A stretch of 64,000 bases of DNA from Petrosia ficiformis (taxonomy: Eukaryota > Porifera > Demospongiae > Haplosclerida > Petrosiidae): contig OX345636.1 of the NCBI GenBank assembly GCA_947044365.1, positions 38,916,191 to 38,980,190 on the forward strand, written 5' to 3'. Under the pieces are notes generated by a model that was given only the letters and a program-made list of their open reading frames with translations, had not been told where the DNA came from and ran no database searches. This document shows positions 12,087 through 21,500 of the stretch, piece by piece. The position numbers were made by a program, and so were the translations under genes. Each line of letters begins with the position of its first letter. The first letter of the stretch is position 1.

Positions 12087-15000
12087 CTGTCAGGTGTCTC
12101 TCTGTATCAGGTTTTCTAAAGAAGTACATGGATAATACACTGATAATTATAATAGTATCTGTCATTATCAGCCATTGTTTTTAGTATCGATATCGGTTAT
12201 TTCTGGCATGTGTAACCGATATTGTAAAAAGTGCACCAATATTGTTATTTCTTGTGATTTTAGCATCATTAATTGCTTTTATGATTAATTGCTTTTATGA
12301 TACTCATAATTATTGGGAAAATGCTGATTTGTATTGAAAGAATCAGAAGCCAGAAAGTATGGATATAATATCGGATTGGTATCGGTTATTGGTATATATC
12401 TAAAGCAATTATCAGTTTATCAGAATATTGCTAAAATCTCTTATCGGTGCATCGCTAATTAAAACTGACTTTGTGTATTACATGTATTACTTTGAGGTTT
12501 AGTTTTCATATAGCAGATCCTCTTTCATTAATACTGAGGCAATTACGTTTCACAAATTTGATGTGCATGTCCTAACTCATACATGTATATAACACTTTTC
12601 TTCCATTAGAGTATTTGCTGATGGCTTAAGGAAGGGATGGACACAATTCTTGAAAACATGGGTTAGTAACTTAGTATTTCTTGTATCATGTATTGATCTA
12701 GCTTGATTATTACCACATCAGTGTACATGTGTATATGTATGTGTGTTGTTTTAGTTTGACAATACTGACCGCTTTTAACTATAGTATGTCTAGTTTATCA
12801 CAATTTTAGTTATAGTTAAAGTTAATTAACTAAAAAAATTTTAGGCTTACTACAATGGTTTTAGTTTCAGTTAACTAACTAAAAGTGCCCATTATTAATT
12901 GGCCAATTTTCATTTTAGTTAGTTATAGTTATTATAGTAGACGTGTCATTTAGTTATAGTTTAGTTAACTAACTAAAAGTCATAATGCCTTACTAATTAT
13001 AAAAGGGGATTTAGTTATAGTTATACATGTACGTAGTTAACTAAAACAACACTAATATGTATACATGTACATGTACCTGACTATTTATAATATAATTTAA
13101 CACTCATACACACATATACACACACATACAGTCAGTGTCACACATACACTCTCACTCACTCGATCTCCAACTTACACACAAACTTTTGATGTTTTCAGTG
13201 CTAATGTTACTTAAACTTACTTTCTCTCATTCTTTTTCAGTATATGTTTGTGTTTCTGACCCCTTGGTTACCTGAATTTGCCTTCTCATTGAGAGATTAT
13301 AGATTTATTAATGACGTATTCATGAGAAAAGGAGGTGTAAGTTTTAATTATAAGTTGAGACATGTATAACAAAATATAATCTACAGATCAAGGCATCATT
13401 GATATCTTATAATGACCAGGGTTTTACTATAATGATGCCTTTTACTGGGCTCCTCAATACAATTATATATTATGCAACTGTAACAATTGACCGGTACCCT
13501 CCCCCTTTGATCGGGAGGGTTATACTGTAAATGGTTTGGAAAAATGTCTGTCTGTCTGTGTGTGACCCTGTTGTACCTCAAGAACTAGACACTAGAGAGT
13601 GGCAAAAACGAGCACTCGCAGGGTCAGATAGGCGTGGCTTCTTTCAGTCTTCCAGACTCTTAATGAAGCATGCATTTTACATCACTGGCTATCCTAATGA
13701 CTCCTCTTTCCAACAAAGCAAGTTAAAATTTTTGAACATGTATACTTTGAAAGTTATAAAGCTGACAAAAGTTTCATGAAACACCCCGCCCATAATTATA
13801 GCATAAGTTAACTTGTATATAAATCTGCAAATAATACAACAATTTGGGAGAATCATGCAACATTCAATTGCTCTATATTTATATATACATGTGCATAAGG
13901 ATGTAACTCAAAGGGGACTCAATACACATACAAAATGGAAGCTGTTTGCTACCCAAGAAGAGCAATCTTTATTGAAAATTGTTTTTAGCATTTCACTCTT
14001 CTCTAAACAAATGTGTCCATGAATAGTCAAGAGAGTTAATATATGTGATTAGTTGTAGTGTTGTTTTAGTTAAAACCCAGACATTGTGACTTTAGTTACT
14101 AAACTATAGCTACATTACAAACAATACATGTAACTATAACTAACTAAAATGAAAATTGGCCAATAATGACCACTATTACTTAGTTATTGCTGATCATGTG
14201 ACCTGTGGCCAATCAGAGTGCAGATAATGCGTCACATGATTGAACATTAAATCACTTATTGCACACTTTTGCGTGCAATAAGTTAGTTATTGCACACTTT
14301 GCTCACCTCTACTAACGAAGCAGCTCCAACAACATTGGTAGTTTACCAGATCGTCAATAAATCACTTAGAACACACTTGACAGTGCATTGTGTGTTTCAA
14401 TGCAGCACTTGGGCAGTCAATAAAGGTCTCGTTTACATAACGCACTCGCCTTCGGCTCGTGCATTGTGTAAACTCAACCTTTATTGACCCGCCCTCGTGC
14501 TACATTAAAACACGTAATCACGGTAGAGTGTGTTCTAACTATTACTTAACTAAAACAAAAACCCTTTTAGTAAGCCTAATATTAATTAAACTATAACTAA
14601 ACTAAATGTTTGAGAATCCAGGCATACTATAATAGTATAACTGAAAGTAGTCATTTTTGTCAAACTAAAACAACACTAATAAGATAACACATTAACAATT
14701 GACTCAGTTGTCTATGAATTCATTTTAAAAATATTGTAGAAAGGTGTTTGTTTACTTTTGTTTAGGGATTGTGCAATAAAGACAGATTTACTGATGATAT
14801 TGTGGAAGCGTACAAGTATACATTCAGTCAAAAAGGAGCAATGACTCCTCCTTTCAACTATTATCGTAACATGCTCGAAGTTTCTCAAACTCCTTTCAAG
14901 AAGATTGATTTGCCAACACTCTTAATCTGGGTAAGAGTTAATAGCCAACCATCCATATATGGTATTAAATAACCTGATATCAACTTCCATCTGGTTAGCC

Positions 15001-17532
15001 AACACTCTTAATCTGGGTAAGAGGTAATAGTCAACCCTCCATATATGGTATTAAACAACCTGATATCAACTTCCATCCAATACTCCTGTAATGAAACTTA
15101 CTTTTAAAGTGCAATGAGAGTACATACTTAGTTCAGCTCTATGTAGGTAGTCAATTTATCCAGGTTTTGCATGGACAATACTAAAAAATACATGATATAA
15201 TTATATATCATGGGAAAAATTATCATGATTTTCAATATCACATGAAAATATTCAGTGTACTGTGTTTTGTTACCTCGTGCATGACCAATTTCTATATTGC
15301 TCCCAAACATTTTATGTATGGATATTGTGTGTGATAGTTATGATAATATTGAAGCTACGATAATTTAAAAGCTCTAATGTTAAGAAAATATCACAATACT
15401 ACAATTAATGATATCATGTATCATAAAATCTTATTGCCCAACTATAAATTCTGCCCTGTGTTTTATTAGCCAGTCCATTTGTTGTTAATGAAGATATGTA
15501 CATGTATCATAAAATCTTATTGCCCAACTCTAGATTCTGCCCTGTGTTTTATTAGCTAGTCCATTTGTTGTTAATGAAGATATGTACATGTATCATAAAT
15601 CTTATTGCCCAGCTCTAAATTCTAAACTGTGTTTTATTAGCCAGTCCATTTGTCATTAATGGCTAAACCAAGAGATGTATTCATGTTGGTATCTAGCTAT
15701 ATTATACTTCAAATCCTGTGCATACATAGCCAACAAATGTATCATGTATTTCAATGTTTTTTTAATAAGCTTATATGGTATACCATTGGCCCAAATAGTT
15801 TCTTATTCGGCACTACACAGTTCTCTCTTTGGACCAGTGGTGCAGTTAATTATGATTATATTATCTCTAACAGCATTAAATCTTTGTTAATTGGCTCAAG
15901 ATGTAATCTCAATGGCACACACACTAACTGTCGTTGAGCCAATTTGGCCCGTGCTTCGAAAAGTATCAAAAAGCATTGGTGTATTTCAATCCTAATTGAA
16001 CATTATCATTATTCGTTGTAATGTGTAAGAAGAAGGATCAATGTGTGAAACAACCTGTTTTTAAGATCTACATGTTTATGGATTACCCATTACAAAGTAG
16101 TACATTGTGTATTCTCAGTGTTTCCCCCAAAGATACCATGGTGCTCTACCATCCTTTAGTTTTAACTGAAATGCACTGTTTTACAACACTGATTGACCAT
16201 TATCATTATTAATTGTAATGAACATTATTAACCAATTAAACGTCATGTACCACTGATCTCCACTTTTAATATTTATCCTGGGGGAAACACTGATTGTCTG
16301 GTGGAACAAGTTTCAATATTTGTTGCAATTGTTGTCATGTTATCATGCATATGACAGAATAAATTGTAGATTTTGTATTAATACATATCCATTGCTCAAG
16401 ATTGTTATATTTCCACAGGGTGAAAATGATGGTGCTCTTGACATTTCTCTTCTTGAACCTCATAATCAAATCTGCTCGAATATTACCATTCAGTAAGAGT
16501 GTGATTTAACTAAATAGTAATATAATGATAATCGGATCAGTATTCGGTATCAGTCATTACTGGCTATGATTACCCTCGCTACAAAGTGTAGGCGTAAGGG
16601 TATGGTAATCATACTGTGTGTCTGTGTGTGTCTATTTCTGTCTGTTTGCAAATGTCTGGTTTTTAGTAGTAAATAAGAAGCTTGATTATGTGCCATATGA
16701 GCTTATCAAAAACACTGATTAAAATAGTCAATGTTTCTTATTAAATGCAGTTTTGGTTAGCTATACTCACAGACCAATTGTTACCTGATTATGCACAATA
16801 CCTACATGTATTACATGTAAATGAGGTCTAACACTTACACATTAAAGACTACATGTATTCAGGATGTGGCTATGTCAGATATAATATATTCACATTGAAT
16901 TGACACTTTTTATCATAATAGTAACTACATACATGTAGTCATGTACGTATGTGTGTTCAACTGTGTCATATATTGTAGTATCAGTAAGAACCAATATAGG
17001 CAACCACACACAATAAACTGACAATGAATACATAATTAAGTAGTTTTCAGTGGACATACTTTAGAGTGTAGACTCCGAATTTTATTCTGAAGATGATGAT
17101 ACTGATTGTTGTCCCAATTATCCAAAGAGAGCTTTAGTGAGCTGTCTCTTTAAAATAATCGAATTTGGTTAATGGTCCAGTCCTTACAAGCAAGCTACTT
17201 GCATTACACTCAATTAAGATCTTAATTAAGATCTTAATTAAACTTGCTCATGTGGATTAAAGTGTTTATTGTGACTGCATATTCATGATGTTCCTGTGAT
17301 GCTGTCATCACGCTTTTTGTATGATCTCACTCCAAAAAAGTAAGTTAACTGGGAAGCTATCTGTGACATCAATAATTGACTAATCCCTAGACCTCACAAA
17401 TAATTATTATGATGAAATGAAGACCCATATTTTGCCTCCTCAATTGCTCATGCATTATTAGCTATTCAACATTTGAAATACTTGTATGTTGATTTGTAGT
17501 AACATTTCACCTCACCTACCCACACACACACA

Positions 17533-17574
<42 letters not shown>

Positions 17575-17683
17575 CACACACACATACACACACAGTCGTA
17601 TTCCTCATTGTAGTCACTGGGCACAACATGACTGTCCTGAACCAGTCAACAAGTGTATTAGGGAGTTCCTGGAATCACAATAG
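6252..17683 (+). CDS. EPHX4-like: membrane-anchored epoxide hydrolase, EPHX4-like
   Basis: Alpha/beta-hydrolase predicted to hydrolyse epoxides, probably lipid epoxides, at a membrane. Eleven exons: 6252-6384, 8448-8581, 9743-9813, 10778-10856, 10922-10986, 11932-11997, 12610-12661, 13241-13336, 14766-14930, 16419-16492, 17596-17683. They total 1023 nt, 340 aa, close to human EPHX4, with all splice phases agreeing. Residues ~11-31 are one hydrophobic anchor. PPACLIDPSLGAHEYV closely matches vertebrate EPHX4. HGFPE (85-89) followed by FW supplies the oxyanion hole. The nucleophile is Asp154 in AHDWGG, the acid Asp291 in GENDGAL, the base His319 in CSHW; lid tyrosines are in FNYYRN and EAYKY. 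The exon 1 donor could be GTGAGA (chosen) or GTAGAT 12 nt earlier; both keep phase. The last acceptor is the end of a CA microsatellite. Introns carry many MITEs. Confidence 0.93.
6548..6704. repeat. foldback repeat, ~157 bp
   Basis: The arms pair TATGCTAACAGGTCCTATAT with ATATAGGACCTGTTAGCATA. Inside is a second hairpin, GATGTGATATAGCCC facing GGGCTATATCACATC. It lies in EPHX4-like intron 1 and looks like a MITE. Confidence 0.7.
6841..6952. repeat. 112-bp hairpin MITE
   Basis: Near-perfect inverted repeat of about 41 bp per arm, starting TTATAACACCCTACGAGTGC and ending in its complement. The GC-rich loop contains GGGCCTTAGGCCC. It lies 150 bp from another foldback in the same intron. Fragments of the arm recur near 28855-28890. 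Confidence 0.75.
7218..7617. repeat. ~400-bp element with G-run ends
   Basis: Imperfect inverted ends (ACATAGGTGTAGGAA and TTCCTACTCCTATGT), with GGGGGGGCTT followed by CCCCCCC just inside the left end. A similar but shorter structure is at 41939-42162. No clear target duplication was found. Confidence 0.45.
7951..8164. mobile_element. 214-bp foldback MITE with 9-bp target duplication
   Basis: Inverted arms of ~70 bp begin TAGTCTCAGTAACCACCCCC on the left and TAGTCTTGGTACCCACCCCT on the complementary right. Flanks carry a perfect 9-bp duplication TACTCATAC (7942-7950, 8165-8173). Nine bases fits Mutator-like transposition better than hAT. Confidence 0.82.
9912..10125 (+). repeat. CAGGGTTTCATA repeat, copy 1
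   Basis: The ~210-bp sequence runs from CAGGG(T)nCATACAGC through GGGGGATATCCC to CATACCCCCAGACCTC. It recurs at 30954-31156 and, inverted and diverged, at 33830-34030. It lies in EPHX4-like intron 3. Confidence 0.65.
10234..10507 (-). mobile_element. TAGTGTT-type hAT-like MITE, 274 bp
   Basis: Perfect 8-bp duplication ATTTGAAG at 10226-10233 and 10508-10515 defines the element exactly. The interior is the TTAGTTAACTAAAA palindrome in the opposite orientation to the 12741 copy. Confidence 0.87.
10481..10735 (+). repeat. 133-bp tandem duplication including a MITE end
   Basis: Two units (from 10481 and from 10614) are nearly identical over ~122 bp. Each starts in the last 27 bp of the MITE and includes its right target duplication and host DNA beyond. 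It ends 42 bp before EPHX4-like exon 4. Confidence 0.85.
10995..11235 (+). repeat. dispersed ~240-bp repeat, copy 1
   Basis: Shares TACTGTAACTCAATAATGAA, a block ending AAAAAGATTG and GTGAACATGAA with the copies at 42385-42610 and 32820-32960, and, inverted, with 27845-28080 and 34390-34535. A partial second copy follows at ~11240-11420. No clear ends were found. Confidence 0.6.
11605..11810 (-). mobile_element. 225-bp-family hAT-like MITE, copy
   Basis: Ends CAGAGTTTTTGGTAAG and CTTAACAAAAACACTG. The flanking 8-mers CTAATATT and CTAATGAT agree at 6 of 8 bases, an aged duplication. It lies in EPHX4-like intron 5, between the exons at 10922-10986 and 11932-11997. Confidence 0.75.
12140..12465. 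repeat. degenerate hAT-like element
   Basis: The right end reads CTTATCGGTGCATCGCTA, the complement of a TAGNGATGCACCGATA-type hAT end. The left half repeats ATCGATATCGGTTATT-like motifs, but no clean left end or duplication remains. Confidence 0.4.
12741..13054 (+). mobile_element. TAGTGTTG-type hAT-like MITE, 314 bp
   Basis: Bounded by a perfect 8-bp duplication ATATGTAT (12733-12740, 13055-13062). The right end is AACTAAAACAACACTA; the left has GTGTGTTGTTTTAGTT, with its first two bases changed. It lies in EPHX4-like intron 7. Confidence 0.85.
14056..14678 (-). repeat. TAGTGTTG-type MITE with a ~380-bp repeat inside
   Basis: Ends TAGTGTTGTTTTAGTT and CAAACTAAAACAACACTA match the family. 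The centre, about 14170-14555, is replaced by an unrelated repeat that also stands alone at 50100-50443. It lies in EPHX4-like intron 8. Confidence 0.75.
14170..14555 (+). repeat. ~350-bp hairpin-core repeat, copy 1 (nested)
   Basis: Nearly the same sequence occurs at 50100-50443, from GCTGATCATGTGACCTGTGG to AACTATTAC. The core is a hairpin pairing GGGCAGTCAATAAAGG and TTTACATAA with the complementary right arm, around the loop CTCGCCTTCGGCTCG. Confidence 0.75.
14912..15076 (+). repeat. 86-bp tandem duplication copying a splice donor
   Basis: The last 19 nt of EPHX4-like exon 9, its GTAAGA donor and ~60 nt of intron (from 14912) are repeated from 14998 with few changes. The copy is a decoy donor. 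Its use would add 86 nt and bring an in-frame TAA into the message. Confidence 0.85.
15418..15665 (+). repeat. three tandem copies of a ~90-bp unit
   Basis: Three consecutive units contain ATCATAAAATCTTATTGCCC and GTTTTATTAGCCAGTCCATT, with the second and third closest. They lie in EPHX4-like intron 9 beside the previous duplication. Confidence 0.75.
15752..15978 (+). mobile_element. 225-bp-family hAT-like MITE, copy
   Basis: Ends CAATGTTTTTTTAATAAG and GTATCAAAAAGCATTG. The flanking 8-mers ATGTATTT and GTGTATTT agree at 7 of 8 bases. Confidence 0.8.
16116..16292. mobile_element. CAGTGTTTCCCCC hAT-like MITE, 177 bp
   Basis: Inverted ends CAGTGTTTCCCCCA and TGGGGGAAACACTG (one base offset). 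A second, shorter copy is at 22003-22143. Target duplications are not clear. Confidence 0.6.
17520..17595 (+). repeat. (CA)n microsatellite acting as 3' splice site
   Basis: An almost pure CA repeat ends in CACACACAG, followed directly by EPHX4-like exon 11. No other AG keeps the frame into the conserved RIPHCSHW segment. Confidence 0.8.
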
Positions 17684-18169
17684 CATTGATTGATGTTGCA
17701 TTATATTTTGACTTTGAGACTAAAAGGATTATGATCTTATAGGTAATAGTTGTTTGAACATTGTTCATTCCTTCTTCAAATTGCAAAAGAACTTTTTGAA
17801 AAAAAATGTTTACTATAAAAATTATTTAATATAATTATACACTAATCTAAAAGATTGTCATTGTAAATGATATAATTAGTGAAAGACATGGGAGCAGCCA
17901 GTGAGGATGAACTTTTCCAGAACAAAGTATATACAGGGCCTCCTCTACAGTCTATATATATATTAATAACTCATCAAACCCATAAACATGTCTTTACATC
18001 TATACTATTACCAACTGATGTCAGTGATGTGTTACTTTAGTCTGGCGTTGCACGATAGAGTAATGTTATTTAGTCCAGAAGATAGTAATTGCTCCTGACT
18101 ACAAGACATTTTGTTTACTTCTTGAATTATAACAGTTAGCTATAACTTTCTTTCACGTGCACAATATTT

Positions 18170-18393
18170 ATGCGAGCCAGCCCCTTCGCGCAATTCGTCA
18201 GGTACGTAATTTTTACGCTAAAATTATTCCAGCGCAGGCGCGGTAATAATGGGCCGGGCGCGGATGCATAGCTAATATGCAACTATGATGTCAGAATGAT
18301 GATCACATGATAGTCACACCGTAATGAATAGTACAAATTTGTCTTACTGTTGAGGTCTTGTAAAATAACAATAAAAGAGAATAGTTAAGAGAG
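18170..18393 (+). promoter_or_regulatory. CHMP2A promoter and noncoding first exon (candidate)
   Basis: A CpG-rich patch (18175-18265, with CAGGCGCGG and GGGCCGGGCGCGG) stands out from AT-rich DNA. About 130 bp on, a perfect donor (AGAGAG|GTGAGT) at 18393 pairs with the TACAG acceptor at 18541, just 9 nt before the ATG. The first exon is therefore likely 5' UTR. Its start is not visible. Confidence 0.5.
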
Positions 18394-18499
18394 GTGAGTT
18401 AAATCTAAAAAGGCAGTGTAAGTAAACATATATATATATATACTTATATATTGGATAAGTCTGGAATACCTTTATAAGTGTGGAGTTATAATTGTATAT

Positions 18500-18533
<34 letters not shown>

Positions 18534-18550
18534 TTATACAGGTCAGAAAA

Positions 18551-21500
18551 ATGGCATTAGCTGGTTTGTTCCACAGAAAGACACCAGAGCAATTGCTTAG
18601 ACAAAACCAACGAGCTCTGAACAAGGTATGCAAGTCTTGTATGTATATGAATCCTATCTGTATGTTTGTCAACTTGAGCTGTCTTCTCTAGTTTCAACTT
18701 CCTTTTCTTCGTTTCACTTTATTTTAAAATTTAAATTGATACAATTGTGTTAACCTTTTTAATTAATGAAAGTACTAACTTTAACTGTTGATATGGTATA
18801 TGTTAACTGTTGTGCCGATATGAGTTAAATACTAATCTGATATTGAATCTATCTACCTTCTAACATCCCATCATTCAAGCTTATTAATTATGGGTGTCTA
18901 ACAAGATATATGGAGAACAAGTGTATATAGAGAAAAAAACATCCCTATATTTGCTTTGTGATGGCTATGTATTAAGCATTGCTGATGACACTAGTGTCTC
19001 TACCTTTCTGTGTACTCGAAAGCTGATGAACTGACTGAAGTACTCCTTCAAGGTTCTAAATGATGACTTCCTCGTGTCTGAAACTCAACAACGTATCATA
19101 CTTACTTGTTAAAGATTCTTGCATAATATTTATACTGTTTCTCTGCTATATACAACAGTTATTAGCAGTTTTACATCCTTTCTGTAGCTTCCTGGCTAGT
19201 CTGTAGCTCAAACGCGCGTTCTTTTACGCGCCACGCCTATTCATTGACCGAGCCCCCAGGAATGACGCAACTTCCTTAACTACGTATACAACGCATAGTC
19301 GCGCAAGTGGACACAAGAATATAAATATATATAGATTCAACCCCGTGGAAAGCAATTATAGGGATGGCCCTACAGGCCATAAAAAGTATCCCTATGATTG
19401 CTTTGTAGTGTCATCATTCAGTTGAATTTCTCATGCCTGAAACACAACGTTTATTATTTTGATTATCTACTCTTCTTACTTTTCAAAAGGATCTTGTAGA
19501 ATTTTACGAATATATTCCTGGTAGAATAGCACTTTCTATGTAAGCTACAAGCAGCTTTCTTCTTGCTGGTCTCAGTGGTCTGTAGAGCTCGAGAGAGCAT
19601 TCTATTACGCACTACTCCCATTAATTGATGAGCCCCACTGAAATACGCAACTTCCTTAACTACGTATACAATGTATACTTGCATATGTGACACAAGAATA
19701 TATATAAACATACATTGAACCTGTCTGTGGGAAAGCAATCATAGGGACGACCTTGCGGGCCATAGAAAGCCTTTTAATGATGTTATAATTAATTACACTT
19801 ACAGTTTCATCCCTCAAAAACTACCAATGCTAAAATAGAATCACATTTGAGTTGAAACTGAGGTTATTGCTTCTTGTGTGCATGCGTAATGCAATTACCA
19901 TCTGTATGCTTGTATTTGTGATGAATGAACCAAAACATGTATTTTAATTCTAAATTTATAATGAGCTCAGTTTGTGATTCTACCTTAAAACTGATGACTT
20001 ATTGGTACATGTAAATCACTACCATTTTATGTCTCATCTCTCCATCACTTCTTCTGCACTACACTACTCATCATTTTACGTACAATACATTTATCTCCAT
20101 CTTCAATCTATCTCCATTTCTTCTCTTCATCATCTACCTATTCTTCTATTCTCCGTTCTACTTCAAGTGTCTTATTCTCTCTCACTTCTTTATCTTTTTT
20201 TCTCCATTCATTCTGCTCCACTTGTTCTATAATTTCACTCTGCTATTCTACTCCCTCTCCTCCCACCTCTGCTGTGTTCATTCCTTTTCTTCATTCTTCT
20301 TCTCCATCACTTCTATTTCCTCTTCTCTCTTCTCCTCTTTTCATACTCACCTCTTCTCTCTTCTCCTCTTTTCATACTCACCTCTTCTCCTTTTCCTCTT
20401 CTATTATTCTTCCTCATTCTGTCTTTCTCTCCACTTGGTCACCATTTTTACTGTCACAAATCCTTTATTATATCGATCTTCTCTCTCCTTTCTTAATTTC
20501 TCTATTCTTATTAAATGGTCTTTACATCTCCTCTAGGTCATTCGTGAATTAGAAAGAGAAAGAGTAGCTTTAGAAAGACAAGAAAAGAAACTAGTTGTTG
20601 ATATCAAGAAAATGGCAAAAAGTGGACAAATGGAGGCTGTTAAAATCATGGCTAAAGATCTTGTACGCACACGAAACTTTGTCAAAAAGTTTATTCTAAT
20701 GAAAGCTAATATTCAAGCAATTGCTCTCAAAGTACAGACTCTTCGTTCTCAAGCTGCTATGGCAAATGCAATGAAAGGTATTTATTAGTTGATTCGACAT
20801 GGTGTCCTTTGAACATAGAAAAATTTAAATTCAATATGTCACCTTACATTTATGCCCTGTTTAATGCATTAATGGCAACTTACTCACAATAATGTGGCAG
20901 TTATGCAGGACAATGTTAGATAAATCTAGTGAACATCTGGTAAATTGATACATCAAGGTATATGCGGAGCAGGAGAAGAGTGTTGAAAATAGCCCAAATA
21001 TCTGGTACATGTAGTTGGCTGACTATTCCACACCTTTGCTTTCTCGCTGTCTAAGCCTAGGTCTCTCGAGCATATAAATTAGCCAAAGCAAATGACGTTA
21101 CAAATATACAGGTAGGCTTGTTAGCTGTACTGTACGGTGGGCTATTGTCTCCCAATACCCCACCCTGCACACACACACACACACACATCATAAGTTATTT
21201 TAATTTGTTTATCAGGTGTAACAAAAGCTCTAAAGAGGATGAATAGAAGTTTAAACATGCCACAACTTCAGAAAATAATGATGGATTTTGAAAGGGAATC
21301 GGAAATCATGGACCTCAAGGAAGAGTTAATTTCTGACACTATAGATGATGCAATAGGAGAAGAGGATGATGAAGAGGTAAGATGTGTGGTAGAGCTAGGA
21401 ATAGGGTCTGAGCTAGAAGGGTGTCCTAATTAAATATTCATTGTGGGTGTGGTCAATTATTCACCATTTTTAATTAAAAATGTACAGCACATACACCTAC

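Noticed and set aside
20002..20552. Ser/Leu/Phe-rich frames before the CHMP2A exon
   Set aside because: Produced by the C/T tract; frames overlap one another and the real exon begins at 20537 in a different context.
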